Assembly: GCA_003255745.1 (NCBI GenBank) | Contig: QKYL01000005.1 | Coordinates: 1 to 64,000 of the forward strand | Length of the DNA stretch: 64,000 nucleotides | DNA from: Paracoccus saliphilus | Lineage (GTDB): Bacteria; Pseudomonadota; Alphaproteobacteria; Rhodobacterales; Rhodobacteraceae | Reading direction: 5' to 3' | Shown: positions 9,509-19,308 of the stretch, in pieces | Layout: each line of letters starts with the position of its first letter | How positions within the stretch are numbered: the first letter of the stretch is position 1 | Program-made: the position numbers and the translations under genes | The notes under the pieces: generated by a model | The model's database searches: none | What the model saw: the letters and a program-made list of their open reading frames with translations, nothing else | What the model was told of the DNA's origin: nothing

Positions 9509-10018
9509 ATGAAGGTCTTGGGCATCGACCCCGGCTTGCGGAACATGGGATGGGGCGTGATCGAGGTCGACGGCCCCCGCATCCGTCACGTGGCCAATGG
9601 CGTGATCCACTCGGATGGGGCGCAGGATCTGGGCGCGCGCCTCTCGGTCCTGTTCCGTGGCCTCTGCGCGGTGATCATCACCCATTCGCCCGACGAGGCA
9701 GCGGTCGAGCAGACCTTTGTCAACAAGGATGCGACCGGCACGTTGAAGCTGGGGCAGGCGCGGGGCGTGGCCCTGCTGGCGCCGGCCGAGGCGGGGATCG
9801 CGGTGGGGGAATATGCGCCCAACGCGGTCAAGAAAACCGTCGTAGGCGTCGGTCATGCCGGCAAGGAGCAGGTCCAGCATATGGTCCGGGTGCAACTGCC
9901 GGGCGTCCGGTTCGAAAGCCCCGATGCCGCGGATGCCCTGGCGATCGCGATCTGCCATGCCCGCCACCTGCAATCGCGGACCCTGCGCGTGGCCCAGCCC
10001 AAGCGGGGCGTGGCATGA
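9509..10018 (+). CDS. ruvC: Crossover junction endodeoxyribonuclease RuvC
   Basis: Holliday junction resolvase, 169 residues. It has the RNase H-like fold signature from the first residues ([16 protein letters not shown]), with catalytic acids D7, E67 (AAVEQTF), D139 and D142 ([10 protein letters not shown]) all present. I start it at the ATG at 9509, preceded by AGAGGGCA, rather than the upstream in-frame ATG at 9467, which would add 14 residues before the first strand. It overlaps ruvA by ATGA, so the two are translationally coupled. RuvC cuts the four-way junctions that RuvAB migrates. Confidence 0.96.
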   Translation: MKVLGIDPGLRNMGWGVIEVDGPRIRHVANGVIHSDGAQDLGARLSVLFRGLCAVIITHSPDEAAVEQTFVNKDATGTLKLGQARGVALLAPAEAGIAVGEYAPNAVKKTVVGVGHAGKEQVQHMVRVQLPGVRFESPDAADALAIAICHARHLQSRTLRVAQPKRGVA

Positions 10019-10737
10019 TCGGCCGCATTGCGGGCGTGATCCTGCACCGGGCCCGCGACCAGGTGCTGATCGACGTGCGGGGCGTGGGCTACATCATCCA
10101 CGTCAGCGAACGCACGGCGGCAGGTCTGCCGCCGGTGGGGCAGGCAGCAGCACTTTATACGGAACTGCTGGTCCGCGAGGATCTGCTGCAGCTATTCGGC
10201 TTTCCAACCATGTTGGAGAAGGAATGGCACCGGTTGTTGACATCCGTGCAGGGCGTTGGCGCCAAGGTGTCTCTGGCCATTCTTGGGACGCTCGGTCCCG
10301 AAGGGCTGGGACGGGCGATCGCTCTTGGAGACTGGGCGTCGGTGCGTAAGGCGAATGGGGTGGGCCCCAAGCTGGCCCAGCGCGTGGTGCTGGAGTTGAA
10401 GGACAAGGCGCCGTCGGTGATGGCCTTGGGCGGCGCGTTGACAGTTGATGCGGGTGACGTGGCCGCGGGCGGGGGAGCGGACGCACCGGGCATTGAGCCC
10501 GGCGCGTCCGCCGCCGCCTCTGCGGGGGGCTCAATGCCCCCCGCAGAGGCGCGCCCTGCCTCGGATGGGGCGCAGGCAGGGCAGGCGATGGCCGATGCGC
10601 TGTCGGCGCTGACCAATCTGGGTTATGGTCCGTCCGAGGCGGCGGGTGCCGTCGCCGAGGCGCAGGCGCGGGAACCGGGCGCCGCCATGGCGACGTTGAT
10701 CCGCGCGGCGCTGCGCTTGCTCGCGCCCAAGGACTGA
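10015..10737 (+). CDS. ruvA: Holliday junction branch migration protein RuvA
   Basis: Junction-binding subunit of the RuvAB motor, 240 residues, noticeably longer than the roughly 200 usual. Domain I (OB fold, [19 protein letters not shown]), domain II (helix-hairpin-helix, [11 protein letters not shown] and [17 protein letters not shown]) and the C-terminal RuvB-binding domain III ([12 protein letters not shown] to the end) are all intact. The extra length is an Ala/Gly/Pro-rich linker of about 50 residues between domains II and III, coded partly by a perfect DNA palindrome at 10515-10551. The linker is flexible in known RuvA proteins, so the insertion is probably tolerated. Confidence 0.96.
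   Translation: MIGRIAGVILHRARDQVLIDVRGVGYIIHVSERTAAGLPPVGQAAALYTELLVREDLLQLFGFPTMLEKEWHRLLTSVQGVGAKVSLAILGTLGPEGLGRAIALGDWASVRKANGVGPKLAQRVVLELKDKAPSVMALGGALTVDAGDVAAGGGADAPGIEPGASAAASAGGSMPPAEARPASDGAQAGQAMADALSALTNLGYGPSEAAGAVAEAQAREPGAAMATLIRAALRLLAPKD
10488..10551. repeat. GC-rich palindromic element inside ruvA linker
   Basis: A perfect 16-bp inverted repeat (arms 10515-10530 and 10536-10551, loop TCAAT; core CCTCTGCGGGGGGC). Its centre is also the reverse complement of an upstream 13-mer: GGGCATTGAGCCC (10488-10500) against GGGCTCAATGCCC (10527-10539). It stays in frame, coding Ala/Gly/Pro-rich residues of the RuvA linker. It resembles a small palindromic element that landed in a permissive part of a gene. 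Confidence 0.75.
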
Positions 10738-10751
10738 ACAGGGGGATCGCC

Positions 10752-11657
10752 ATGCAGGGCAACATCAAGGTCTTCATGCTGATGGCGGCGCTGACCGCGC
10801 TGGTCATGGCCCTGGGCTGGATGCTGGGCGGATCGGGTGGCGCATTGATCGCACTGCTGATCGCAGGGGGCATGAACTTCTTCAGCTACTGGAACAGCGA
10901 CAAGATGGTTTTGCGCCAGCAGGGTGCCGTTGAACTTTCCCCGACACAGGGAGGTGATCTTTACGCGCTGACCGCCGACCTTGCGCGCCGGGCAGAATTG
11001 CCGATGCCCAAGCTTTACCTTCTGCCGACGGAACAGCCCAATGCCTTTGCCACGGGCCGCAACCCGGAAAATGCGGCCGTTGCGGTCACGCAAGGGCTGA
11101 TGCGCGCCCTGAGCCGCGACGAACTGGCTGGCGTCATTGCCCATGAACTGGCCCATATCAAGCACCGGGACACGCTGACCATGACCGTTACTGCCACAAT
11201 GGCGGGGGCCATTGCCATGATGGGCAACATGATGCTGTTCACGGGCGGGCGCGAAGGGCGCGGCGGCGCGCTGGGCGGCATCTTGGCCATGATCCTGGCG
11301 CCGGTGGCGGCCATGATGGTGCAGATGGCAATTTCCCGTGCGCGGGAATACGAGGCTGACGCCACAGGCGCCGCCATCTGTGGCAAGCCACGGGCGCTGG
11401 CTTCAGCCCTGCAGCGGATTGCGGTGGCGGCGGGGCGAACCGTCAACTTGCCGGCCGAAAAGAACCCCGCTGCGGCCTCGATGTTCATCATCAATCCCCT
11501 GCACGCGCTGCGGGCCGACAAGCTGTTTTCCACCCATCCCCCCACCGAGGAACGCATTGCCCGGCTGATGGCGCTGGAGGAACGAACCGCGGCCCCCACC
11601 GCCCCGTCGCGCATCCCCCGCAGTGGCGGGGCTCGCACCCCTTGGGGCCGCGGATGA
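10752..11657 (+). CDS. htpX: Zinc metalloprotease HtpX homolog
   Basis: Membrane-bound M48 peptidase that degrades damaged inner-membrane proteins alongside FtsH. 301 residues: two N-terminal hydrophobic helices (about residues 8-40), the catalytic zinc site HELAH at 131-135 followed by IKHRD, two further membrane helices ([14 protein letters not shown] and the [15 protein letters not shown] stretch), then the third zinc ligand region [10 protein letters not shown]. Unusually it sits between ruvA and ruvB, 14 bp after ruvA, and its stop overlaps the ruvB start by ATGA. The last ~20 residues are a GC-rich Pro/Arg tail and may be recent. Confidence 0.94.
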   Translation: MQGNIKVFMLMAALTALVMALGWMLGGSGGALIALLIAGGMNFFSYWNSDKMVLRQQGAVELSPTQGGDLYALTADLARRAELPMPKLYLLPTEQPNAFATGRNPENAAVAVTQGLMRALSRDELAGVIAHELAHIKHRDTLTMTVTATMAGAIAMMGNMMLFTGGREGRGGALGGILAMILAPVAAMMVQMAISRAREYEADATGAAICGKPRALASALQRIAVAAGRTVNLPAEKNPAAASMFIINPLHALRADKLFSTHPPTEERIARLMALEERTAAPTAPSRIPRSGGARTPWGRG

Positions 11658-12685
11658 CACAATCGGACCCAGTCCTGCGCCCCGAAAGGATGGACGGCGA
11701 CGGCGAGGACCGCGCGCTGCGCCCGCAGAACCTGTCGGAATTCGTGGGCCAGGCCGAGGCACGCGCCAACCTGAAAGTCTTCATCGAAAGCGCCAAGATG
11801 CGCGGCAAGGCGATGGACCACACGCTGTTCTTTGGCCCGCCGGGTTTGGGCAAGACCACGCTGGCGCAGATCATGGCGCGCGAACTTGGCGTGAACTTCC
11901 GCATGACCTCCGGACCCGTAATTGCGCGGGCCGGGGATCTGGCCGCGATCTTGACCAATCTCGAGGCGCGGGACGTGCTGTTCATCGACGAGATCCACCG
12001 GATGAACCCTGCGGTCGAGGAAGTCCTTTACCCCGCGATGGAGGATTTCGAGCTGGACCTGGTGATCGGCGAGGGCCCCGCCGCGCGCACCGTGCGGATC
12101 GAGCTGCAGCCCTTTACCCTGGTCGGCGCCACCACCCGCCTCGGCCTGCTGACCACGCCGTTGCGCGACCGCTTCGGCATCCCGACGCGCCTGCAGTTCT
12201 ACGAGATCGCAGAGCTTGACCTGATCGTGCAGCGCGGGGCGCGGCTGATGGGGATCAGCGCCGACCCGGAGGGCACGCTGGAGATTGCCCGTCGTGCGCG
12301 GGGTACCCCCCGCATCGCGGGTCGCCTGCTGCGCCGCGTTGTGGATTTTGCGCTGGTCGAAGGCAACGGCCGCCTGACCCGGGAGATTGCCGACCTGGCG
12401 CTGACGCGGCTTGGGGTTGACGATCTGGGACTGGACGGCGCCGACCGTCGCTATCTCATGCTGATGGCCGAGCATTATGGTGGCGGCCCGGTGGGGGTCG
12501 AGACGCTGTCGGCGGCCCTGTCGGAAAGCCGCGACGCGATCGAAGAGGTGATTGAACCCTATCTGCTTCAGCAGGGACTGATCGCGCGTACCCCGCGGGG
12601 ACGGATGCTGGCTGCCCGCGCCTGGCGGCATCTGGGGCTGGATGCCCCGGTGCAGCCTGGTCAAGCCTCGCTGTTTGACGGCTGA
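11654..12685 (+). CDS. ruvB: Holliday junction branch migration ATPase RuvB
   Basis: Hexameric AAA+ motor that drives branch migration with RuvA. 343 residues: Walker [10 protein letters not shown] at 61-69, Walker [11 protein letters not shown], sensor 1 GATTRLGLL, arginine-finger region [10 protein letters not shown], and a C-terminal winged helix ending in GQASLFDG. The start is the ATG at 11654 overlapping the htpX stop (ATGA). A TTG at 11642 would add four residues and has no better ribosome binding site. Translation is therefore coupled to htpX rather than directly to ruvA. Confidence 0.97.
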   Translation: MTQSDPVLRPERMDGDGEDRALRPQNLSEFVGQAEARANLKVFIESAKMRGKAMDHTLFFGPPGLGKTTLAQIMARELGVNFRMTSGPVIARAGDLAAILTNLEARDVLFIDEIHRMNPAVEEVLYPAMEDFELDLVIGEGPAARTVRIELQPFTLVGATTRLGLLTTPLRDRFGIPTRLQFYEIAELDLIVQRGARLMGISADPEGTLEIARRARGTPRIAGRLLRRVVDFALVEGNGRLTREIADLALTRLGVDDLGLDGADRRYLMLMAEHYGGGPVGVETLSAALSESRDAIEEVIEPYLLQQGLIARTPRGRMLAARAWRHLGLDAPVQPGQASLFDG

Positions 12686-12721
12686 TTGCGCCGGCCCGCG
12701 ACTTTGCCTAGCGTGGCGCGC

Positions 12722-13114
12722 ATGAGCCACGACCTGACCTTGCGCGTCTATTACGAAGACACCGATCTTGCCGGGATCGTCTATTATGCCAACTACCTGA
12801 AATTCATCGAGCGCGGCCGGTCCGAATGGCTGCGCGCGCTTGGCATCGATCAGCTGGCGATGCAGCAGGCAACCGGCCATGTCTTTGCCGTTCGGCGTAT
12901 CGAAGCCGATTACCTGCGCCCCGCCCGCTTTGACGACCTGCTGACCGTGACGACGGATCTGGCGCAGGCCAGCCCGGCTCGCATCGTTGTGGACCAGCAG
13001 GTGCGGCGGGGGGACCAGCTGCTGTTCGCCGCCAGCGTTACCATCGCCTGTCTGGACGGCCGGGGCCGCCCCGTTCGGCTGCCGCCCGCGCTGAAGGATG
13101 CCCTGCATGACTGA
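12722..13114 (+). CDS. ybgC: Tol-Pal system-associated acyl-CoA thioesterase
   Basis: Hotdog-fold thioesterase, 130 residues, the normal first gene of tol-pal operons. The active-site segment YYEDTDLAGIVYYANY is present, with the catalytic aspartate expected at D15, followed by FIERGRSEWLRALG. The start at 12722 gives the canonical N-terminus; the in-frame extension upstream reads across the ruvB intergenic region and is rejected. It overlaps the following sulfotransferase-like gene by eight bases. Its precise substrate in this group is not settled. Confidence 0.93.
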   Translation: MSHDLTLRVYYEDTDLAGIVYYANYLKFIERGRSEWLRALGIDQLAMQQATGHVFAVRRIEADYLRPARFDDLLTVTTDLAQASPARIVVDQQVRRGDQLLFAASVTIACLDGRGRPVRLPPALKDALHD

Positions 13115-13835
13115 GCGGCGGATTGCGATGTGGTCGGGGCCGCGCAACCTGTCCACTGCCATGATGCGCAGCTTTGGTGCGCGCGGGGACTGCGCCTGCG
13201 TGGATGAGCCCTTTTACGCCCATTACCTGCTGCAGACCGGCCTGCCGCATCCGATGCGCGACGAGGTGATCGCCAGCCAGCCCGGCGACTGGCGCGATGT
13301 CCTGCCGGACCTGACCACCCGCCCCGTGGGGCAACCGCTGCAATACCAGAAGCACATGGTCCAGCACATGCTGCCCGAAATGGATCTGGACTGGACCGCC
13401 CCCCTGACCAATGTCTTCCTGATTCGCGCGCCCGAGCGGGTGGCGGCGTCCTTTGCCGTCAAACGGGGTCTGCCCGATCCGGCCGAGCTGGGTTTTGAGC
13501 GCCAGTGGCAGATGTTCCAGCAGATGTCTGCCCGTGGCGACAGGCCCGTTGTGATCGACAGCGCCGACATCCGCCGCGATCCGGCCCGCGCGCTGCAGGC
13601 ACTTTGTGCGGCCATCGACATTTCTTGGACGCCCGCGATGCTGTCATGGAAACCTGGGCCACACGAACATGACGGGGTCTGGGGCGCGGTCTGGTATGAT
13701 GCGGTGAACCGCTCGACCGGCTTTGGGGAACCCGAGGGGCCGCTGCCGCAACTTGGGGCGCCGCTGAACGCCCTTGCGGCGGCTCTGCGCCCCTCATACG
13801 AGGCGATTGCGGCATATCGGCTGCGCTTTCCGTGA
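13107..13835 (+). CDS. Sulfotransferase-like P-loop protein
   Basis: 242 residues. The N-terminus RIAMWSGPRNLSTAMMRSFG has the layout of a PAPS 5'-phosphosulfate-binding loop, and FLIRAPERVAASF resembles the 3'-phosphate-binding region of sulfotransferases, so a sulfotransferase-family fold is likely. No specific substrate can be named, and relatives are often given unrelated functional names. The gene starts inside the ybgC stop region, so it is coupled to ybgC, and ends about 115 bp before tolQ, placing an unrelated enzyme inside the tol-pal cluster. The Trp-rich C-terminus (GVWGAVWYDAVN) is a recognisable feature. Confidence 0.75.
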   Translation: MTERRIAMWSGPRNLSTAMMRSFGARGDCACVDEPFYAHYLLQTGLPHPMRDEVIASQPGDWRDVLPDLTTRPVGQPLQYQKHMVQHMLPEMDLDWTAPLTNVFLIRAPERVAASFAVKRGLPDPAELGFERQWQMFQQMSARGDRPVVIDSADIRRDPARALQALCAAIDISWTPAMLSWKPGPHEHDGVWGAVWYDAVNRSTGFGEPEGPLPQLGAPLNALAAALRPSYEAIAAYRLRFP

Positions 13836-13949
13836 AAGTGACGCCATTGTGTTACGCGGGGGGATGAAACCCCTGCCAGGAACGCGATAAAAGGCGCGCA
13901 ACGCCGGCTGTCCCGGACAGCCAATGGCCATGATGATGAGGCAGTGAAG

Positions 13950-14642
13950 ATGGAACCCATGCAGGCCGGCCAGGCCATCGATTTTTCGGCCGTGGCGCTG
14001 TTCTTGCGCTCGTCCCTGACGGTTCAGGTGGTGATGGTCATGCTGATCGCCGCCTCGTTCTGGTCATGGGCGATCATCGTGCAGAAGTTCATGGTCTTTG
14101 CGCAGGCCCGCAAGGAGGCCGCACGGTTCGACCGGGCCTTCTGGTCCGGCGAGCCGCTGGACGACCTTTACGACCGGCTTGGCGACCGTCCCAAGGGCGC
14201 CTCCGAACGCATCTTTGCCGCCGGCATGACCGAATGGCGCCGCAGCCACCGCGATGACGGGCGGCTGATCCCGGGCGGCATCAGCCGCATCGACCGCGCG
14301 ATGAATGTCGCGATCCAGCGCGAGGAGGGGCGCCTGTTCCGGGGCCTGTCCTTCCTGGCAACCGTAGGGTCCACCGCGCCCTTCATCGGCCTCTTTGGCA
14401 CCGTCTGGGGCATCAAGACCGCGTTCGAAGGCATCGCGCTGAGCCAGGACACCAGCCTGGCGGTCGTGGCCCCCGGCATCGCCGAGGCGCTGCTGGCCAC
14501 CGCCCTGGGCCTGGTCGCCGCCATTCCCGCGGTCGTCTTCTACAACAAGCTGTCGGGCGATGCGGAACGCGTGGTCAGCGGGTGGGAGGCGTTTTCCGAC
14601 GAGTTCTCGACCCTGCTGTCGCGCCAGATGGATGAGGCCTGA
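13950..14642 (+). CDS. tolQ: Tol-Pal system protein TolQ
   Basis: Proton-channel subunit of the Tol motor, homologous to ExbB and MotA. 230 residues with three membrane helices: the N-terminal one ([18 protein letters not shown]) and the pair flanking [16 protein letters not shown] and [20 protein letters not shown]. The latter two contain the conserved Thr and Pro/Gly residues of the ion path. The ATG at 13950, after a GAGGCAG ribosome binding site, is preferred to the GTG at 13944. The tolR gene follows three bases later. The 115-bp gap upstream may carry an additional promoter. Confidence 0.96.
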   Translation: MEPMQAGQAIDFSAVALFLRSSLTVQVVMVMLIAASFWSWAIIVQKFMVFAQARKEAARFDRAFWSGEPLDDLYDRLGDRPKGASERIFAAGMTEWRRSHRDDGRLIPGGISRIDRAMNVAIQREEGRLFRGLSFLATVGSTAPFIGLFGTVWGIKTAFEGIALSQDTSLAVVAPGIAEALLATALGLVAAIPAVVFYNKLSGDAERVVSGWEAFSDEFSTLLSRQMDEA

Positions 14643-14645
14643 GCC

Positions 14646-15095
14646 ATGGCATCCTCGGTCGTCAAGCGGGTCAGGACCAAGGGGCGCAGGCGCAACCTGC
14701 CCATGTCCGAGATCAACGTCACGCCCTTCGTGGACGTGATGCTGGTGCTGCTGATCATCTTCATGGTCGCGGCCCCGTTGATGACGGCGGGGGTGCCGCT
14801 GAACCTGCCGCAGACCGCCGCCAATGCCGTCCCGACGGAGCAGGAGGAGCCGCTGGTCATCTCGATCCCGGCCGAAGGGTCGATGCTGGTCATGGACCAG
14901 CCGGTCGATGACGGCCAGGTGGTCCCGACGCTGCGTGCGGTGCTGGCCGAACGGCAGTCGGCACGCGTCTTCCTGCGCGCGGACGGTGCCATCCCCTATT
15001 CCCGCGTGGTGCAGATCATGGGCGCGCTGAACGCTGCCGGCATCACCGACATCGTGCTGGTCACCGAAACCGGCGGCCCCCGCATGGACGGCTAG
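14646..15095 (+). CDS. tolR: Tol-Pal system protein TolR
   Basis: ExbD/TolR-family stator subunit, 149 residues. A basic N-terminus ([12 protein letters not shown]) precedes [20 protein letters not shown], which is the single membrane helix with the essential proton-carrying aspartate (FVD). The periplasmic domain ends in [20 protein letters not shown]. With TolQ it converts proton-motive force into movement of TolA. It lies tightly between tolQ (3 bp) and tolA (3 bp). Confidence 0.96.
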   Translation: MASSVVKRVRTKGRRRNLPMSEINVTPFVDVMLVLLIIFMVAAPLMTAGVPLNLPQTAANAVPTEQEEPLVISIPAEGSMLVMDQPVDDGQVVPTLRAVLAERQSARVFLRADGAIPYSRVVQIMGALNAAGITDIVLVTETGGPRMDG

Positions 15096-15098
15096 GCC

Positions 15099-17378
15099 AT
15101 GGATGATCGCGAAGGTCGCATCGGATACTGGATTTCAGGGGTCGCGCATGGGACGCTGATCCTCTGGGCGGTGCTGGGCGGAGCGCTGTTCCGCCCGCAG
15201 CCCGGCCCGCCGGTGCGGACGACGCAGGTCTCAACCATCAGCGGTGCCGAGTTTGAGACACTGGCCGCGGCCGCGCGCGGGGCGGGGCCGGTCGGTGCCG
15301 AGGCCACGGCCGTGGCCAGCCTGGCCAATCCGATGCCCGTGCCCGACGATGCGGCCACCCCCCCGGCTGATGCTGCGCCTCCGGCCACGGCCGATGCGGA
15401 GGAAATGGCGCAGCCGGACACGGCCGAGGCAGTGCCGGACCTCAGCGACTTTGCCCCGGTGGCGCCGGTGGAGGTTGCGACCGACCTTCCCGACGTGCCC
15501 CGGAACCAGACCGAGGCCACTGATGCCGCGCCCCCTCGCGCCGCGCAAGCCGATGCGCCTGTGGCTGAGGCGCAGCCCGCACAGCCGCAGGCACCTTTGG
15601 CGGATGCCGCGGCCGTGGCCGTCGCGCCCCGATCGGCGCTGGCCTTGGACACGTCGCCCCGCCCGCAGGACCGCCCAACAGGATTGGTCGAAAACCGCAA
15701 CCGCCGCTTGGCCGAAGCTGCCGCCGCCGAAGCCGCGCGCGCGGCCGCAGCGCAGGCCGCCGCAGAGCAGGCCGCCGCAGAGCAGGCCGCGGCCGAGGGC
15801 GCGGCTCGGCTGGCGGCCGAGGAGGCCGCCCGCGAACAGGCGGCCCGTCAGGCGGCAGCCGATGCCCAGGCCCGAGAGGCTGCGGCCGCCGAAGCCGCGC
15901 AGGCCGCCGAGCGAGCCGCGTCCGAACGTGCTGAGGAGCGTCGTGCGGCGGAAGCCGAAGCTGCGGAGCGTGAGGCAGAGGAACGTCGCGCCGCCGAGGC
16001 GCAGGCCGAGGAAGAGCGTCGCGCCGCCGAGGCACGCGCGGCCGAGCGTGAGGCCGAGGAACGCCGCGCTGCGGAGGCCCGCGCCGAAGAGGAACGTCGT
16101 GCCGCCGAGGCGCAGGCCGAGGAAGAGCGTCGCGCCGCCGAGGCACGCGCGGCCGAGCGTGAGGCCGAGGAACGCCGCGCTGCGGAGGCCCGCGCCGAAG
16201 AGGAACGTCGTGCCGCCGAGGCGCAGGCCGAGGAAGAGCGTCGCGCCGCCGAGGCACGCGCGGCCGAGCGTGAGGCCGAGGAACGCCGCGCTGCGGAGGC
16301 CCGCGCCGAAGAGGAACGTCGTGCCGCCGAGGCGCAGGCCGAGGAAGAGCGTCGCGCCGCCGAGGCACGCGCGGCCGAGCGTGAGGCCGAGGAACGCCGC
16401 GCTGCGGAGGCCCGCGCCGAAGAGGAACGTCGTGCCGCCGAGGCGCAGGCCGAGGAAGAGCGTCGCGCCGCCGAGGCACGCGCGGCCGAGCGTGAGGCCG
16501 AGGAACGCCGCGCTGCGGAGGCCCGCGCCGAAGAGGAACGTCGTGCCGCCGAGGCGCAGGCCGAGGAAGAGCGTCGCGCCGCCGAGGCACGCGCGGCCGA
16601 GCGTGAGGCCGAGGAACGCCGCGCTGCGGAGGCCCGCGCCGAAGAGGAACGTCGTGCCGCCGAAGCGCAGGCCGAGGAAGAGCGTCGTGCCGCCGAAGCA
16701 CGCGAGGAGGCAGATCGGAGAGCCGCCGCCGAGCAGGCCGCGCAGGATGCCGCCGACCGGCAGGCGCTGGAGGATGCGCTGCGCGAGGCCCAGCAGAGTC
16801 AGGCGGGTGCCGAGGGCACGGATACCGCATCGACTGGCGATACGACGGGTGGCCAGCGCCAGATGATCGAGGGCGGCAGCGGCGCCTCGGCGGGGCTGGA
16901 CCCGCTGGCGGCGGCCTTGGCCGGGGCAATGGCAGGCACCGGGGCCGGAGAGGCCGAAAATAACTTTTCGGGTCCGCCTGCCGACATGATGCGCCTGACG
17001 CCGGGAACCGATCCGCTGGAGGCCCCGCAGCAGGGCGCAGACCTGCCGATGGGCGAGCCGCTGTCGCTGGCGGAACGCGAGGGGTTGCGCTTTGCCATCC
17101 AGAACTGCTGGAACGTGGGGGCGCTGTCGGTCGAGGCGTCGCGGATGACCGTCTCGGTCGGCTTTTCGCTGTCGCCGGACGGGGTGCCCGATCAGAACAG
17201 CCTGCGCATCGCCGGCTATCAGGGCGGATCCGAGGCCGGAGCCCAGCAGGCCTTCGAGGTTGCCCGCCGCGCGATCCTGATGTGCGGGCGCGCGGGCTTT
17301 GACATGCCTGCGTCAAAATACGGGCGGTGGCGCGATGTCGTGGTCGATTTCCGGCCCGACGGGCTGCAACTGCAATGA
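15099..17378 (+). CDS. tolA: Tol-Pal system protein TolA (expanded coiled-coil domain)
   Basis: Energy-transducing subunit linking the TolQR motor to TolB/Pal at the outer membrane. 759 residues, against 421 in E. coli. Order: short cytoplasmic N-terminus, membrane helix ([18 protein letters not shown]), Ala/Pro-rich segment to about 205, then a very long Ala/Glu/Arg coiled coil. Residues about 295-535 of this coil are a 37-residue tandem repeat built from EERRAAEA modules. The C-terminal globular domain, from about residue 645, contains [24 protein letters not shown] and [12 protein letters not shown]. Two cysteines there probably form the domain III disulfide. A helix this long would span well over 50 nm if fully extended, more than a periplasm, so it must fold or bundle. 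Confidence 0.93.
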   Translation: MDDREGRIGYWISGVAHGTLILWAVLGGALFRPQPGPPVRTTQVSTISGAEFETLAAAARGAGPVGAEATAVASLANPMPVPDDAATPPADAAPPATADAEEMAQPDTAEAVPDLSDFAPVAPVEVATDLPDVPRNQTEATDAAPPRAAQADAPVAEAQPAQPQAPLADAAAVAVAPRSALALDTSPRPQDRPTGLVENRNRRLAEAAAAEAARAAAAQAAAEQAAAEQAAAEGAARLAAEEAAREQAARQAAADAQAREAAAAEAAQAAERAASERAEERRAAEAEAAEREAEERRAAEAQAEEERRAAEARAAEREAEERRAAEARAEEERRAAEAQAEEERRAAEARAAEREAEERRAAEARAEEERRAAEAQAEEERRAAEARAAEREAEERRAAEARAEEERRAAEAQAEEERRAAEARAAEREAEERRAAEARAEEERRAAEAQAEEERRAAEARAAEREAEERRAAEARAEEERRAAEAQAEEERRAAEARAAEREAEERRAAEARAEEERRAAEAQAEEERRAAEAREEADRRAAAEQAAQDAADRQALEDALREAQQSQAGAEGTDTASTGDTTGGQRQMIEGGSGASAGLDPLAAALAGAMAGTGAGEAENNFSGPPADMMRLTPGTDPLEAPQQGADLPMGEPLSLAEREGLRFAIQNCWNVGALSVEASRMTVSVGFSLSPDGVPDQNSLRIAGYQGGSEAGAQQAFEVARRAILMCGRAGFDMPASKYGRWRDVVVDFRPDGLQLQ
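15981..16705 (+). repeat. 111-bp tandem repeat array in tolA
   Basis: Direct repeats with a 111-bp (37-codon) period start at 15981, 16092, 16203, 16314, 16425 and 16536, with a partial seventh from 16647. Copies two to six look base-for-base identical; the first differs at its start (GTCGCG for GTCGTG) and the last diverges after about 17 bases. In-frame periodicity preserves the coiled coil. Identity this high points to recent expansion by slippage or unequal recombination, and copy number may vary between isolates or be miscounted in assemblies. Confidence 0.95.
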
Positions 17379-17435
17379 CGACTTTCCGGGAAGCCCGCCT
17401 TTTGCTTTCCCACGACCCGAGGTAATGAGGACGCC

Positions 17436-18761
17436 ATGTTCCGCAGACTGATCCTTGCCCCCGCCATCCTCATCGCCGCTTCGGCGGTGCTGCTGCCTGC
17501 GGGCCCCCTTCAGGCGCAGGACGCCCCTTTGCGGATCGAGATCACCGACGGCGTGATCGAACCGATGACGATCGCCATTCCCGCCTTTCACGGCGATGCC
17601 GAGATTGCCGCCCGCGTCCGCCAGGTGGTGGCCGACGACCTGACGGGCACCGGCCTTTTCCGCGAGATCCCGGCCGAGGCGCATCTGGCGCAGCCTGCCA
17701 GCTTTTCCGAGGCCGTCAGCTATGAGGATTGGCGCGCGGTCAATGCCCAAGGGCTGGTCGCAGCCGAGGTCACGCAGGCGGGTGACAATATCAGCGTCCG
17801 GTTTCGCCTGTTCGATGTCGTGTCCGGCCAGCCGCAGGGCGACGGGATGCAGTTCGACGCCCGCGCCAGCGACTGGCGCCGCGCGGCCCACAAGATTGCC
17901 GACCAGATCTATGCCCGGCTGACCGGGGAAAAACCCTATTTCGACAGCCGCGTCGCCTTTGTGCAGGAAACGGGTCCCAAGAACGCCCGCATCAAGCGGA
18001 TCGGGGTCATGGATTATGACGGCGCGAACATCCTTTGGATGACCGACAGTTCGTCCCTGGTGCTGGCGCCCAAATTCTCGCCCGACGGGCAGCGGCTGCT
18101 TTATACCAGCTATGACAGCGGGTTTCCGCAAATCCGGATCATGGACGTGTCCACCGTCAGTTCGCGGCCGCTGACGCAGGACGATGGCGCGATGGCCTTT
18201 GCCCCCACCTTCAGCCCCGATGGCCGGTGGGTGGCCTATTCGCGCGAACAGGGAGGCAACAGCGACATCTGGCTGATGGACGGGGCCACCGGCGCGCAGC
18301 GTGCGTTGACCAGCGCGCCTTCGATCGAAACCTCACCCAGCTTCAGCCCGGATGGCCAGCGGATCGTATTCGAAAGCGATCGTTCGGGCGCGCCGCAGCT
18401 TTACATCATGGGATTGGACGGCGGAGAGCCGACGCGGATCAGCTTTGGCGACGGCCGCTATGGGACGCCCGTCTGGTCCCCGAAGGGCGACATGATCGCC
18501 TTTACCAAGCAGATCGGAGAGCGGTTCCACATCGGCGTAATGCGGACAGACGGCTCGGGTGAAAAAATGCTGACGGAGTCGTTTCTTGACGAGGGGCCGA
18601 CCTGGGCGCCGAATGGCCGGGTCGTCATGTTCACCCGCGTCACGCCCGGCGGAACCGGACAGCCGCGCCTCCATTCCGTCGATGTCACAGGTCGCAACAT
18701 GCGGCCGCTGGATCTGGACTTTGCCGCCTCGGACCCGTCCTGGGGTCCTTTGCTGCCATAA
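17436..18761 (+). CDS. tolB: Tol-Pal system protein TolB
   Basis: Periplasmic adaptor between TolA and Pal. 441 residues with a signal peptide (cleavage near GPLQAQ-DA), an N-terminal two-layer domain starting [17 protein letters not shown], and a six-bladed beta-propeller whose blades show the FSPDGQR/W motif repeatedly ([40 protein letters not shown]). The protein ends [11 protein letters not shown]. It follows tolA after 57 bp and precedes pal by about ten bases. The mature N-terminus normally signals to TolA. Confidence 0.97.
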   Translation: MFRRLILAPAILIAASAVLLPAGPLQAQDAPLRIEITDGVIEPMTIAIPAFHGDAEIAARVRQVVADDLTGTGLFREIPAEAHLAQPASFSEAVSYEDWRAVNAQGLVAAEVTQAGDNISVRFRLFDVVSGQPQGDGMQFDARASDWRRAAHKIADQIYARLTGEKPYFDSRVAFVQETGPKNARIKRIGVMDYDGANILWMTDSSSLVLAPKFSPDGQRLLYTSYDSGFPQIRIMDVSTVSSRPLTQDDGAMAFAPTFSPDGRWVAYSREQGGNSDIWLMDGATGAQRALTSAPSIETSPSFSPDGQRIVFESDRSGAPQLYIMGLDGGEPTRISFGDGRYGTPVWSPKGDMIAFTKQIGERFHIGVMRTDGSGEKMLTESFLDEGPTWAPNGRVVMFTRVTPGGTGQPRLHSVDVTGRNMRPLDLDFAASDPSWGPLLP

Positions 18762-18771
18762 GGATATGATG

Positions 18772-19308
18772 ATGAACGCCGCGACAAAGCCTGCCCTTCT
18801 GGCCTGCCTTCTGGTGATGGCCGCCTGTGTCCGACCGGTGCCGCAACCTGCGCCTCCAGTGGTCGATCCTTATGCCAGCGTGGGGGGCGGCGCGGTGTTC
18901 CAAGGCGATCTGGCAGGCGGGGTCCTGGCTGCCGAGGCCACTGCCCAATATTTCCAGACCGCCATCGGTGATACGGTCCTGTTCCCGGCCAACCAGACGA
19001 CGCTGACGCCCGAGGCGCGGGCGGTTCTGGCCAACCAGGCCGCCTGGCTTGGTCGGCACGGGACATTCACGGCGGTGGTCCAGGGGCATGCCGAGGAAAC
19101 CGGCACCCGCGAATACAACCTGGCGCTTGGCGCCCGGCGGGCCAGCGCGGTGCAGGAATACCTGGTGGCGCAGGGCGTGGCGCCCGGCCGCATCCGCACC
19201 CTGTCCTTTGGCAAGGAACGCCCGGCCGAGACCTGCTCGGACGAGGCATGCTATGCCAAGAACCGCCGCGCCGTGACGGTGGTCACCCAAAGCGGGCCGG
19301 GCGCATGA
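18772..19308 (+). CDS. pal: Peptidoglycan-associated lipoprotein Pal
   Basis: Outer-membrane lipoprotein whose OmpA-like domain grips peptidoglycan and TolB. About 178 residues: lipoprotein signal LLACLLVMAAC with the lipidated cysteine, a linker, then the OmpA domain with NQTTLTPEARAVLANQAAWL, VVQGHAEETGTREYN and LGARRASAVQEYL. Three in-frame ATGs occur at 18766, 18769 and 18772; the AAGGA at 18760-18764 fits the third best. Two cysteines in ETCSDEACYAKNRR are typical of alphaproteobacterial Pal. It overlaps cpoB by ATGA. Confidence 0.95.
   Translation: MNAATKPALLACLLVMAACVRPVPQPAPPVVDPYASVGGGAVFQGDLAGGVLAAEATAQYFQTAIGDTVLFPANQTTLTPEARAVLANQAAWLGRHGTFTAVVQGHAEETGTREYNLALGARRASAVQEYLVAQGVAPGRIRTLSFGKERPAETCSDEACYAKNRRAVTVVTQSGPGA

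Noticed and set aside
15981-16705. Possible CRISPR array
   Set aside because: The repeats are contiguous, in frame and have no spacers. They code for the TolA coiled coil.
15442-17316. Long minus- and plus-strand alternative frames over tolA
   Set aside because: Caused by the 111-bp repeat array. The products are Arg/Pro-rich repeats with no start signal.
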